A stretch of DNA of 64,000 nt from NCBI GenBank assembly GCA_019633425.1, contig WSUB01000021.1, forward strand, positions 186,001-250,000, written 5' to 3'. Numbering within the stretch: position 1 is the first letter of the stretch; each line of letters starts with the position of its first letter. The stretch comes from Tulasnella sp. 424. Taxonomy: Eukaryota; Basidiomycota; Agaricomycetes; Cantharellales; Tulasnellaceae. Below are positions 1 to 12,066 of the stretch, piece after piece. The translations under genes were made by a program, and so were the position numbers. The notes under the pieces were generated by a model, which was not told the DNA's origin, did not search any database, and saw nothing but the letters and a program-made list of their open reading frames with translations.

Positions 1-269
1 GTTTGGCCTTAGACTTTTCCATCACCAATCCGCTGTCCGACTCCCCTCCGTTTCGTTTTCAACCCACCAACCAACCCCTAGCTGGTACCACCAGGTGAGG
101 TCAGGCCCCTTGGGTGCTTTGGGAGTACCCCGCCCTCACCGTCAGACCGTGTCCAAGACGCCGACGATTAGGTATCGGAGGCCACGCGGTTTCACCCAAC
201 TTGGTGCCAGCTAGGCGGGACTACTATAGAAGTTAAGCTAAGCTGACAGAATATGGGCAAATCACATAC

Positions 270-1451
270 CAAAGCTACAGAGAGCGAGCCCAGTGATTTC
301 GCTGCTTAACAGGAATAGAAATGCGAATCTAGCGGGCGAAAGGTCAGCGGTATAACTGCCCCACCTCCGGAATTCTGTAATTTGCACATACCCCGTGCTT
401 AGAGTCGTCCCGTAATCCTTCTCAACTGAAATAATCATCCCCATTCCGTAGAGGGTGGAGCCACCAATTGCTGACATCATGTAGACAAGCGTGTGTTCCT
501 TGATATTAAATGGACCGGGGTTTAGACTAAAGCTCTGTCCACCAACAAACGGAATAGAGCGAGGAACAGTCCAATATTTGATTGGTAGTAGACAATCTAG
601 CGCTTTGCCGAAGGGATACGCAACGATCCTGGAGATAGCTTTTGCATTAGTTACACTCCATCGAATGCTCTATGTCGGTCTCACGTACCCGATCAAGGTT
701 TCAGATATCATCGGGGAAGGCCATCGCAGAGAGAAGAAAAGATTGAGACTGGCTCTGAGAAGACACAGCGTGAGCCCAATGAGCCACATTCGGAAGGTCA
801 ACGTTGGCATGTCTGGATCATCAGTGTTCGCGACTGATGCCCTGACTTCAGGGTAGGGCGAGTCATCCTCCCCGATTGTGTCGCGTGATTGGGCGGGAGA
901 AGATTGAGGAAGTGTAGGCGCGACGTTGATGTCCACTGGGCTGAGAAGAAGATAACATTAAGCCGTGGCGACCTAGCCGATCTCATCAAGACCTACTTAA
1001 TGAACTTCTCGTCTTGACCTTCCTCGCCAATGCTTGACTCGTGTGCTTGAGATGGGGAAGATTGAGGCAAGGGTGTGGGGGGATTGGTCGAGCCGTAATA
1101 AGTGGACTCGGGGGGAGGAAGAAAAGCGAACGGAGGTCGAGAGGACGCCGTCCGTAATACCATGCTTGATCTATGGCTCACCAGAGACATTGGTGTTCGA
1201 GGACCATGTCGGGCATGCGCGTTAACGGGGTCAGCACCCGAATTGGGGGTCGCAATTAACGAAGAGTACGGCGTCGATACAGTTCCAGAACCTGAGGTTT
1301 CGTTGAGCCTTGGACCAAGTTCAAGATCTGGCGCCGACGAATCGGCCGACCCTACTAATCGAGGAGTAGTCGGAACAGCGAAGGCAAAAACATTATACGG
1401 CGAGGTGGTACGAGAATCAGGAGATGTCGAGCTGTTGGACCGTGATTCCAT
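270..1451 (-). pseudogene. Oligopeptide transporter (OPT family), N-terminal part only
   Basis: OPT proteins are proton-coupled plasma-membrane importers of small peptides, with 12-16 membrane segments and usually 750-900 residues. Four exons can be joined in frame with good splice sites: 1451-997, 940-689, 628-392 and 328-270. They encode about 334 residues. A long Ser/Pro-rich cytosolic tail (about 180 residues) is followed by the family's pre-membrane motif (SPYPEVRASVANTDDP), a first membrane segment containing FFSLR, and the OPT signature FSLNPGPFNIKEH in the third exon. After position 270 there is a donor-like GTATGTG, but no reading frame in the remaining 260 bases could be matched to the next OPT segment and stops appear quickly. 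The transporter body is therefore either lost or lies beyond the window edge after an unusual intron. Identity is firm; the pseudogene call is moderate. Confidence 0.65.
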
Positions 1452-1623
1452 TCAATGGGAGACTGCGGGAACGGCAGCAAGTGTTGGGGATTGCATCGAG
1501 GGCGCTGGACATTCTGTATAAGTAGCCTTTGAGGCTGCATCCAGGAGGCAGCCGGTTCCTGAAAATAGTCCTCATATAATTTCATGAGAAAGAGAAAAGC
1601 CGGTGCCTGGGCGAAATGTAGGC

Positions 1624-1977
1624 CTAAATGCTGAGAACACACCACGTGCGGTTAACGGAGATCCCAAAGCCGGGGCAGACCCTGATTAGATTTGCAAAAC
1701 CTCTTGGAGGTCCGGGCAGAGACAGAAACTGGATATGCCAAAAAATGAAACGCGGGCCGTACCATGTCCTGAGTTTATTGTGCTGAGTCTCCGAAGCCGC
1801 ATCGTGCGTGGATAGAACACTTTTTACCTCACCTTGCGTCACTCCCACGGGTAGCCACCGATCGAGAAGTCTCCGCCAGACGTAATGTGCGGGGCTTGGG
1901 CCCTGGAAATTGGGGTCCTCGAAATAAAAATGCACGTTTTTACTTGCGTCGTCCAATAGAGGTTGTTGGTCGCCCAC
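1624..1977 (-). CDS. Uncharacterised open frame upstream of the OPT fragment
   Basis: An open frame of 117 codons starts MGDQQPLLDD and contains a splice-donor-like GTGAGG about halfway. Only its first 50 or so codons look protein-like. It could be the first exon of a short gene or an alternative 5' exon for the OPT gene, which has the same orientation, but no in-frame junction to it was found. No family is recognised. Confidence 0.15.
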   Translation of the reverse strand: MGDQQPLLDDASKNVHFYFEDPNFQGPSPAHYVWRRLLDRWLPVGVTQGEVKSVLSTHDAASETQHNKLRTWYGPRFIFWHIQFLSLPGPPRGFANLIRVCPGFGISVNRTWCVLSI

Positions 1978-2938
1978 TTAGGCAATGCTACGCTTAATTT
2001 CCGTCATATCGGCCAGCGTAGAATGATTCTGCGGATTCTGTGATTATGTGAATACGCAGCATTGACTGTTGAACGCTCGTCAATCGACGATAGTACGGAC
2101 CCTGGTAATAAAGAGCAACCCTCAGATTATTATGTATTAAGTGCTTATTGCCAGCTTGATCTTGTCTGGGACGAGTGGGTCATGGAAATCGTAATTATAT
2201 TTGCCGCCTTCTGAGTCTTGGCGGTTGACGAGTTTAGACCGCGACGAATAAGCCTTCATCCATCGTCATCCATTGTAATCATATTGTTGGAACGACCGTC
2301 CATTGACTTATTTATCTACTTTACTCTGTCCAGAAAGGTCTTAAGGCAACAAAGCGCTGGCTCGTCCCATTCGCCTTCGAAATGACGGGATTGCGAAGTG
2401 TCACGTCAACTGGAGGGTTGGCCAGCAGTCCGAAATTTCCGGACGATTTGAGGTGCCTCCTAGTCGAACGGCATTCACATCACTCTTTGGTATTTCAATT
2501 CCGGGCCGTCCGGACCTATCGCTCACCGGGGCCCGCATATGAAATATGGTGCCGTTGGACGATGAGGGAATTATTAGGATTTGTAGAAAGCGGATGAACC
2601 ATACATCCTCTTCAACCAAGGGAACTGGCTGTTTCCCCCCCCCCCCTCCATGAACGGACAAAGCGCCGTTCTCGACGTAACGGAAGCCAAATCAGCCAGC
2701 TGGTCCCCCAAGTTAGTGGATGAGGTCTGAAGCTTTTTTCTGAGAGAGGGGTGGATGAGTTGGGTGAACGATATGGGCGCCACCGATGAGGTATCTGGGG
2801 ACTAAGTCCGCTAAAGCCGCTTTAAACCCTGACTGGTGGTCTATGACCAGTGTTGACCCCTTCGCATCTTGACCAGGACTAACTACTCCACCACGCTCGA
2901 CACCTCGACATCGTTTTCCAGCAACACCTATCTACACC
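1978..2938. other. Intergenic, upstream of the OSBP gene
   Basis: Short frames only, on both strands, without splice-consistent extension. A C-rich homopolymer lies at about 2635-2647. The last 100 bases before the OSBP start hold CCACC- and CAACACC-type pyrimidine-rich sequence typical of a fungal 5' UTR. No other feature is supported. Confidence 0.4.
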
Positions 2939-4768
2939 ATGGCAGAAGCTGAAGCAGTTCCCCAAGCCCAGAAGCAATCATGGGGCCAGTTCATCAAACA
3001 GTCAGTAGGAACCCTCGCTGACGTCGAGTGCCCCCATCGACCCGACTTACGATTACCATCATTTCCAGACTCACCTCTCTAAGCGGAGACCTATACAGCA
3101 TGACGGCACCACCGGTGAGGAATCGATACCTTAGGGTGGATGGCATCGCGCAATGCTGACTAGGGGCTTCACTTGACTTTTACGTCTAGTTCATCTTGTC
3201 CCCTGTCTCCCTCACTGAATACCCTTGTGCGTCGGACTAACTACCTATCGCATATACACTCTAGCTTATACGACTTGATCTCAACTCGTAGCATACTGGT
3301 GCGAACGACCCGAGCTCTTTGCTGCGATCGCAGACGGCAAAACACCCGAGGACCGAGCCCTTCGTGTCCTGAAATGGTTTATCGTACGAGTTCCCGCAAT
3401 ATTCACGCAAGGGGAGGTTCTAAAAGAAAGCTTTCCCTTCTAGTCCACACTCAAGGGGCAATATACAAGTCGGAATGAGAAGATGGGCTCGGAAAAGAAG
3501 TACGTCGGGATGAGTGAGGACCAAGCACGCAGACATCGCTTGCTGATCCTGTCGCGCTAGACCCTTGAATCCTGTTCTTGGAGAGTAAGTCCTCTTTACA
3601 CACATTTGGAGCACCATACACATTAGTCATCTCTTCGGTACTCTCTATTAGGCTTTTCTTCGGAACCTGGCCGGACTACAACGGCCGGGGACAGACCAAT
3701 CTGTATGTGGAGCAGGTTTCGCATCATCCCCCTATAAGTGCGTTATTTCGTAATTTTCTTCGTGTTGGCGTGCTCATAAGTCTTTTAGCCGGTTACTACA
3801 TCGAGAATCCAACCAAGGGTGTTGCTTTGCAAGGTCACTGCGCTCAGAAGACTAGTTTCTCAGCTGGCTCGATCATAGGCAAGCACACTCCGTAATGTTG
3901 GGGACCGGCGAGCGTGCTCTGACACACGCCCTCTCACAGTCAAGCAAGTAGGCCACGCGATCCTTGGCGTCAAATTACCCGACGGCACTGTCGAGGATTA
4001 CCTCATTACTCTTCCCTCCCTGCGGATTGACGGCATTTTCTATGGTGCTCCCTACATCGAGCTCACCAACACGTCGTGGATTGCATCTTCCACCGGGTGG
4101 GTATCGACCATCGAATACAAGGGCAAAGGTTGGGTCAGTGGCAAGTCACATCAATTCAAAGCTGTCGTCACGCCTCCTGGATCATCCAACGCGGCACACA
4201 CTGTTGAGGGGCTCTGGCACGAGACTTCCAAGACCAGCAGAGGTACCGTGATCTGTTATCCAAGTATTGAATTCGGGGACTAATCGGGACATCGCTCAAG
4301 GTGAACCATTCCACGACGTAAGAGGACCAAAGGAGGAAGTATCAGTCAAGGCGGTCGAGGAGCAGGACATTTGGGAAACCCGCAACCTCTGGCAACACGT
4401 AGCCAAGGGTATCAGGACAGGTGATTTCGAAGCTGCCAGCAGGGAGAAAACCAAGATCGAGGTACACCCACAAAGAACCGCGAGTTCCCGCACCGTTGAC
4501 TGAACCTTACCGTCGCGCCCACTGCAGAACGAACAACGGCAACGGCGTAAGGACGAGGCTGCGGCCGGAACGCCCTGGCAGCTCAAGTATTTCACTTATA
4601 TTGACGAAGATCCGAAGTGTAAGCATCATCCAGAGCTCAGTCGCGACGCCTGACTGATCATCCTATCATATAGACACCAAGCTTGCTAAGCTCTGTAAGG
4701 GTGCTCTAGAGAAGGAAGACGCTTACATCTTCCAGAAGCCCGCTCCTGCTCCTGCTCCCGCTCCCTAG
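2939..4768 (+). CDS. Oxysterol-binding protein, short Kes1/Osh4-like type
   Basis: Cytosolic sterol/PI4P exchange protein of the ORP/Osh family. Twelve exons join in frame: 2939-3000, 3069-3114, 3190-3226, 3292-3383, 3444-3499, 3561-3584, 3652-3737, 3789-3878, 3940-4242, 4301-4461, 4528-4618 and 4674-4768. They give 380 residues, close to the family's roughly 400-residue single-domain form with no PH or ankyrin domain. Visible landmarks are the lid and early core (FILSPVSLTEYPSYW), LNPVLGELFFGTW, the OSBP fingerprint EQVSHHPPI at about residue 130, and a C-terminal PAPAPAPAP tail. The eighth intron (3879-3939) has a GC donor (GGCAAGC). The start is the first ATG after a pyrimidine-rich leader, with MAEAEAVPQ matching family N-termini. 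It converges tail-to-tail with Lon, about 265 bases apart. Confidence 0.95.
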
Positions 4769-5032
4769 ATTCGCGAAGTAATGGAAACACCCGAAGAGTC
4801 TTTGACGAACTTGGATATCCGGACAGCCACCTGATCTTGCTGTAATTTGTTGACTCGAGATTGCATATCATAATGGAATGTTCATTTGCATGGATTGCTA
4901 TAGCCCTCTCGACTGACGATCAGCAGCTGGCAGACGGAGGTACGGGTACCTGTTCTTCACACCAACCATTCGTGGCCATCATGAGTCATTGGACAGCGAT
5001 TCTAGGGATACAGACTAATGTATGGTGTACAC

Positions 5033-8000
5033 TTATAGCCGGCTTTCTACTTGACGAGCCGCATTTCTCGTCCATTGCAAAACCAAGTCTCTCCTCTCAC
5101 CGTCGTCGTCAGAGTCGGCGAAGGCAGCTGCCAGAGCCTCTTCGACCCTATCTACGAAAATAAACTCCATATCCTTCTTTACTTCTTCACTCAACTCCTC
5201 TCCGGCAGAACCGACCCCAAAGATGTCTCGGCGGTTTCTTGCCGGAAGGATCACTCGCCTGATGCCTGCACGGTGTGCACCGAGAACCTTCTCCTTAACG
5301 CCTCCAACGGCTGTAACGGCTCCTCGCAGTGTGATTTCGCCAGTCATAGCTATCGTGGACGGAACTTTGAGGCCGGATAGTAGGGAGACAAATGCGCAGA
5401 TCATCGCAACACCGGCAGATGGGCCATCTTTCTTCTGTGCACCAGCAGGTAGATGGAGATGAACGTCAATAAGTTCAGGATGTTTCAAGGGGTCGGTTGC
5501 GGGTGTTGTGGTGAGACCAAGCTCGAAAGCATGAGCTTTGACCTAGGACAACGTGTTCCCGTAAGTTGGAGTTATACACCTGCCAATGGAAAGCGACTCA
5601 CCCAGCTCAGAGCTAGTTCAGCACTTTCTTTGATGACGTCACCTAAGCTGCCGCTCAGTCGTAACAGCCCGGACCCAGGAAGGATTGCGGACTCCACAGG
5701 CAAGATTCCGCCATCTCCGTCCCCCATCACGACCAATCCGTAGACCACGCCCCGACGGGCGATGCGATCTCGTTCCTCTTCATCAAAGATCTGGGAACCA
5801 AGGATAGGTTCTAGGTCCTTCTCCTTGACGACGGCAGAGTAGGCATTTGAGGAGGCATCGCGACTCTCGGACCACTCGACAGCTTTGGCTCGACCGACGG
5901 CCCCGATAACCCGCTCCAAACTTCTCACACCCGCTTCCCGTGTCCAGCCTTTAATAATTCTCTTCAACGCGTCTTCTTCAATCTGACATCGCTCCGCGTC
6001 CAACCCATTCGCCTTGAGCTGCTTCGGGATCAAGTACGTCTTGGCGATGCGAAGCTTATCGGTCTGGGTGTAACCTGGCAAGCGAAGGATTTCGCAGCGG
6101 TCAAGGAGAGGCCCAGAAATGGTGTCGAGGGTGTTAGCAGTCGCAATGAAGAGGACTTGGGAGAGGTCAATCGGGACGTTGATGTAGTGATCCTGATATG
6201 GCGAATGACGGGTCAGCGAATCAATCATCAGGAAGGAGCTGGGGGTCGCACCATAAATGACCAATTCTGTTCAGGATCAAGAACTTCAAGCAAAGCGGCA
6301 GATGGGTCGCCGTGGTAGTTCGACTGTGACACCTTGTCGATCTCGTCCCTAGGGTAAAGCGAATTGCATCAGAGTCTTGTGCGACACCGAGGATGAGACA
6401 AAAGCTCACAGGAGAATAACAGGATCAGGGCGACCCGCCTTTCGCAGTGCCTGAACGATATTTCCTGGCGCACTCCCTACGTAGGTTCGCCGGTGTCCGC
6501 GGATCTCCGCTTCGTCTCGAACACCGCCGAGGGAAATCCGCTGGAAGGGCCGGTTGAGCGCTCTGGCCAGGGATTGAGCTATCGAAGTCTTGGAAAGAGT
6601 TTCAACGTTAGGTGCCTTGTATTGTGAAGGAGCTCTAGTTCGCTCACCTTGCCAACGCCAGGAGGGCCATAGAGCTAAAGATGACGAAAAGGGTTAAGAA
6701 TCGACCAAGAGAGAGAAGAGGAAGTAAAGACCCACCAAAAGGATAGGACCTTTATTGACGATCCTCCTTTGTGGTTTCTGCTGAATTGGTGCTGGAGGAG
6801 GAACTGATGGGTCTCGAATCACCAAAGCTTGCTCGTCCACAACAGGGCCACCATCCAACGTCTTCTTCGCGGCCTCTTCGGCTTCGAGCTCTTTCGCGGC
6901 GTCCATTTGTTTCAACCTCAACACGGCGAGATACTCAATCAACCGTCGTTTGACTTTCTGCAATCCGTAGTGATCGGCGTCCAAAGTTGCCCTAGCCTTC
7001 TCCAAAAACGACCTGTCCATGATGCCCTTCTCAGCCTCCAAATACATCGTGGATGACGGCCATGGAATGGCGAGCAGCCAGTCAAGGTAGTTGCGGATGA
7101 CTGACGTCTCGACACTTCCGGGGGGAATCTTGCGGAGGCGGCGGAACTCGCGGACAGCGACTGTCCGCTCCTCTGAACCTTTGACGAGAGCGGCAATTTT
7201 GCGTTTCATGTCGGATAATTCAGCTTCATCATCTTGAGCGCCAGCGCCTTCGATGTCGTCGTCCAAATCCGAGCCGCCCTGTGCGTTTTTACCATTGGAC
7301 TGTTGGTCTGAGGGACGGAGAGTCGAGAGTTGGCGCTGAATGGCTGCGAGCTGTTGACGCAGGATAACCTCCTTTTGGCTGTTGCCTTGTTGCTGTGCAA
7401 TGTTGGATCTGACTTCCAGAAGGGAAAGGCGACTTGTGATTATGTGTGTTGCCTTGGAGAGCCGCGCTGGATAGGGGGGTTCGTGTTAACCAATAGCCGC
7501 CGAGTCGGTAGAGTACGAACCTTCGCAGGATGCATATGACAAGTAGTCGACCTTGTCCTCAAAATCCGCTCCAATGAACGAGATGATAAGGTCTGAGACG
7601 ACATGTAGTTGCGCGTCCTCGCATTCGCGAACAAGTTTGGCAAGCCGGGCCCACATTGTGTCCCTTCCAGCGCCCAACACAAGACCTATGAGGTCTTTTC
7701 GACCATCCCGGTTTGCCTGGTCCTCCACCGCAAGCCGGTGAAGCAGCTTGGCCGTGACCGTCCGGAATGCGGCAGCAGTTTGTGGTGTCGCTGCTGGTAG
7801 GGAGGCTGGGTACGTCACTTCGTGTGGGGAAAGCGGGCTGCCACGACCGGAATGCTTTGCAAGCTGGATGCGCTGGACGCCTTGAAGGACGATGTATTCA
7901 AGATGAGACGACGAGGACTGTCCTACTTTGACGATCTTAGCGCCTGCAAAGGAGAGTCTTAGCTTATTCAATGCTCCTTCGTGGCTTGACCGACTGACGC

Positions 8001-8243
8001 ACTGCATCCGAATTCGCTCCAGTTGCCGTCCACATATCCGTCTTCATCAGCAAGAATTGGTTCATTAGCCTTGAGGGGGATAACTGGCACCGCGCCAACT
8101 ATGGGAGCTTTGTAATCGGCTTCTGCTATGAGCTTGAGGATGGGACGCGCGAACCTGCGAGGGACAGGCAGGTGAACGCGTTCTCCTGGAAATATGACCT
8201 GAGGATATGGCAGAGGCAATATAGGAAGGGATGTTGAAAGCAT
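5033..8243 (-). CDS. Lon protease homologue 2, peroxisomal
   Basis: ATP-dependent serine protease that degrades damaged or unassembled matrix proteins. From N to C: a LON substrate-binding domain starting directly at [12 protein letters not shown] with no mitochondrial presequence; a long helical region ([19 protein letters not shown]); a Walker A loop split by an intron (LYGPPGVGK at about 6655, then [11 protein letters not shown]); the sensor and lid region ([19 protein letters not shown]); and a protease domain with the catalytic serine in [11 protein letters not shown] and the lysine in [14 protein letters not shown]. The last residues are VESRL, and SRL is a good type-1 peroxisomal targeting signal. 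That signal, with the missing presequence, is why the peroxisomal rather than the mitochondrial paralogue is called. A 45-residue Lys/Glu/Pro-rich insertion precedes the AAA+ module. At least six short introns interrupt the gene. Confidence 0.93.
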
Positions 8244-9286
8244 AGTAGAGTGTTGGTCTTCGCTCTAGGTTACAACGGTTCCTCCTCCTCCAAATCGTTA
8301 TATGAGCGACGGTAGGCTTAGTGTGGCGAAAGGCAATAATGGCAGTCGAGAACGGAACGTGAATGAGATCGGTTGTCCGGAAGGGTGTTGCCGGGAGACG
8401 TGGAAACTCCCACAGTCAGGCTTAGATGCTGCGCTTACAGCCTCGCCATTCCGCGGAATGACAGTGGGCTGCTTGGAACGACAAACTCCTGACTAACCAC
8501 TGCGAGTAATAATAACTGCTCTATTTAATATGTGACAGGGTGAGGGGGACGGCTCCGCGTTCGCAGCTGAAACCGCTATGATGGACTTGAAGGCTTCGCC
8601 ATAAAGACACATTCACTCGGTTTCAATGAAGGATGAAACTCTTGCAGAATGACATTCAGTATCGAGGCAGAAATACATGGTCCTTGGAGATATTGTGACT
8701 GGACATTCAATAGCCTATTCACGTTGTCCTTGGCGAATTTCGATGCGGTCATATTAGTATATCACGCCATCATCCACTAGTATATTATGCGAGATGGTTC
8801 AGTAACTAGGCTAATGGTATCGCACCAGTAGTGGGAGAACCGTAGCACGAGTACTCGAAGATATCAAAACGTAGATGAGGGTTGACTGACGCGCAATCGG
8901 ACCAGCATCTTAATGACGGACAACACAGTGATCACCGTAAGTAAGTCATCGAACCAGGAGTCTGCGCCACTGAATGCAAGGACTAGCCTCCTTCGTATTG
9001 GACCCTTCCGATATCCAGATATGCCTGCCTGATGTATTCTGACGCTCTCGGTTTAGACCCGCCAAGCCACCCAAGGGACTACACGCCCGTGATAACAGGC
9101 GAGGAGAATCCGGTAGTCGTAAGTGAATCATTGAGTGTATTCAGGAAAGCCATCGGAGCTAGGTGGGGGAATCCGATGACTAACATTCCATATTCCCAAA
9201 CTGGGTAGTTCGTACCATACACATCCAGCACTAGTGCTTTTTACTCTGCTCCCAAACCGCCTTCCTCATCGACCACTGACGAAACA
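8244..9286. other. Intergenic region between Lon and the first kinase-like gene
   Basis: This is the shared 5' region of two divergent genes (Lon minus, the 9287 gene plus). Only short open frames occur on either strand, none spliceable into a longer protein. The last 60 bases before 9287 are pyrimidine-rich, as expected for a 5' UTR. No RNA gene or repeat was recognised. Confidence 0.4.
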
Positions 9287-12066
9287 ATGAGCATCTTCAA
9301 AAGACTCAGTGCAACGGTATCAAGGAGGGCCAAACGGGCTATGCCTGATGCTCTGACTGTAGCTCGAGAAACATTGAAATTGGCGCAAGCAGCTCAACTG
9401 CCGATCTGCGCCCCAGCCATCAACATCGCACTTGAGATTCTTAACATACTTCAGGTAAGAGTAATTTTTGATTTAGTGGTCAAAGACTGATTTTTTTATC
9501 TGCACCCGACTCCACAGACTGTCAAAGAAGCGGCATTGGCATCCTCCGAACTCTTACAGACTATGCACGTTTACGACGAGACTATCGCCAACATGATAGA
9601 GATAATGTCGCCGGAGTATCTCGAAAACTCCGACGACGTGCAAGCCAGAATCGCTCGGAAGTCGATAGCCGATTTCGAAAGGTCCGTTGGCGGCTCCCTT
9701 CTACCATCTCGAGCTTAATTGACGCTTCTTCAAGGACCATGGAATCAATAAAAGAGGTTCTTGACAAAGCCAACGGTCTCAGAACCTGGAAAAAGGCTTT
9801 AAATAATACCGAACTAAAGGCCGAAATCGAGGGCTCTACTCGTCAGTTTGTCAACGCTCGAGAAAAATTCAACGTACGTCAGCAAGGCACCCATGGTCAA
9901 CACATCTGTCTTTAATACTGCCAGCTTCTTAGTCATCAACTTTGTTGGTTATTCTTGCCAACACTTGTACATCTTCAGCACAAGTGGCTGAGGTTGACGA
10001 ATTTCGCATTCCGGGAGCTGTGAGAACAAACCATCCCTACCTTCGTCACGACCGTGCTAACTCAAGCACAAGACTCCATTGAGCCCAGGAGATATCAGAC
10101 TTGGCCCAAGATTAGTAAATCATGTGACTACTGGCGGGCCATTGCTGCCGAACTTCTGGACAGATGTTCGTATAGCTACCGTTGGGGGTAGCAAGAAACT
10201 GGCAAAGCTCTACACACAGAAAGATGGCGGCGAAGAGGCGTTCCTCCGGGACATTCGTGGCTTAAGTCAGAATCTGTGAGTATAAACCACATGCTTGCAT
10301 TCTGATACAGGACTGCGCTGACGGATTAAGTTCTAGGTGGCCGAACCTACCCGCTGTGCTTGGCTATTGCAGGAAGGCTTCCGTACCATTTATCGTATTT
10401 GACGTTTGTGCGCTGTCTGACACTTTGGATGAATCTTAAAAACGCTAATTTATTAACCGTCAGCGTTTGTTGAGGGCTTTCGATCCCATCTAATGAGCTT
10501 AGTTTTGAGAGAGCCGCAGAGAGCAATGCAGAGAGTTTGGCGAATGGTACAGCCCACAGATAAAATATGACCGATAAATTATCTAATCTATCATACTTCA
10601 AAGCTCATAGATCTTAGGGTAAGCTATGGGTATGGGTGTCTGCGGAAATCGAGAGGCTTAAAACCAACTTACATAGGATGCCGCCAGTTTCCTGAAAAAG
10701 AACGGACCAGACCTGGATGCACGTCTCATTGAACATGCTATCATTGTGTGTTGACCCTGCGCGAAACCAACATCATGAGCTGACTTTCCTTGAAAAGTGC
10801 GCCAGTGTCGATGATACGGGCGAAATCCTCGTTGCTCCAGAATCAGAATGTCCGAGTCAGGGAGAACAGAAATCTCCGACGGATCAGCTGAATCCTGATA
10901 ACCTCATTTTCGCTTTTTGGACATCTGTGAGTACCGCAGCTTCTCTCCTCGGCTTTCTATTAACCTCAATCAAATTCTCAGGATTGTCTGCATGGTCTGT
11001 TGGACTCTGTTCCCAACGCAGCTTGGGAAAAAGGATCGAGACCTGACCCCTCTCGCTCACTCAGGTACAGGGAGGCCCTTGCGCAGTCTAGGACTTGCGC
11101 TCAAAAATGAAACCGAGATCGTACTCAGCCAAGACATTTCCTCGCTTGAGGATCCACGGGGGTTTCTTTACGATCTTTGGCCCGAGCCGGAAGGAAGGTC
11201 GCTCCGCTGGTTTTGTAGTCCACATGAAGCGCTTGCCCCTGGAGATTTCGGAGTCTTCGTCGTGGAAAATAATGCATTCTTATTCAATAAACTTGGATCA
11301 GCAGCTAGTCACCTCGGAGGGGCGGAACGGCTCTTTCATGCAGATTATTACTACGAGCCCTTTGCCGACAATATTATTCGGTAAGTGGACCTGCCGACTT
11401 GTAAACTCAAAAAGCTGATTGGAGATAGTTTTACTTTTGATCCCGCTGGTGATGGAGACACGCACGACTGGCTAGAGAATTATGGGATATGCACGTCTTG
11501 GCGGAATGTCCTGAGAGAAAATACCAAAACGTGGACTTATTTCCTTGAAAATGCTAGGACTCTTGCTAAACGGTTTGATACCACTCCCGAAGATTTGGTA
11601 CTAAGTCAGTTACTTTCATTACGTGTCTGTTTCCGCCGTGATCTTAACTGTATGCAACTCCTAGTCACGGAAACGGTTGGTGGTGTGGATTCTGAACCTT
11701 TTGAGGATGTGGCCCCTCGGTTGCCATCACCAATCTACTACTACATTCACTTTTCCTCGGAAGGTCACAACATTATCTCCTACTGGTCGTTCGAATGTAC
11801 CTCGGGATCGCCACCTTCAGACGAACAAGTCACAGCGTTGGGCTTGCCGGAAGTCGAGAGGTGAAGTCATTCGTCAAGTGTTGGGATTAATGCTATAATT
11901 GACTGATATTGAACCCATAAGCTCAACGTACTCTGAGCCGGAGAATTACTTCCAGCTTGAGAAAGAGGATTTTGACCTTTCTGGCAATTTTGGCCAGCGT
12001 ATGAGAAATAGGGCATCAAGGAGTGGTCAACGCTGTTACATACGAGCTGTCAGAAGTCTGCAATAA
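9287..12066 (+). CDS. MLKL-like helical domain plus kinase-like protein, copy A
   Basis: First of two tandem paralogues. The start MSIFKRLSATVSRR is basic and amphipathic. Residues 1-170 look like the four-helix adaptor seen in MLKL and fungal STAND proteins (LAQAAQLPICAPAINIALEI, then RTWKKALNNTELKAEI). Next comes a kinase N-lobe-like stretch with a candidate beta-3 lysine (KKLAKLY), a candidate helix C (EEAFLRDIRGLSQ) and VLGYCRKASVPFIVF. No HRD or DFG catalytic motif follows, so it is probably a pseudokinase. The C-terminal half has conserved blocks shared with copy B (APGDFG, TTPEDLVLVTE, IYYYIHFS, YWSFE); its function is unknown. Exon limits include 9287-9454, 9518-9681, 9735-9873, a 13-nt micro-exon at 10982-10994 and a last exon ending at TAA 12064. 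One donor is weak (GTCCGT at 9682), and the intron at about 10541-10676 is long. The C-terminus is about 20 residues longer than copy B's. Confidence 0.7.
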
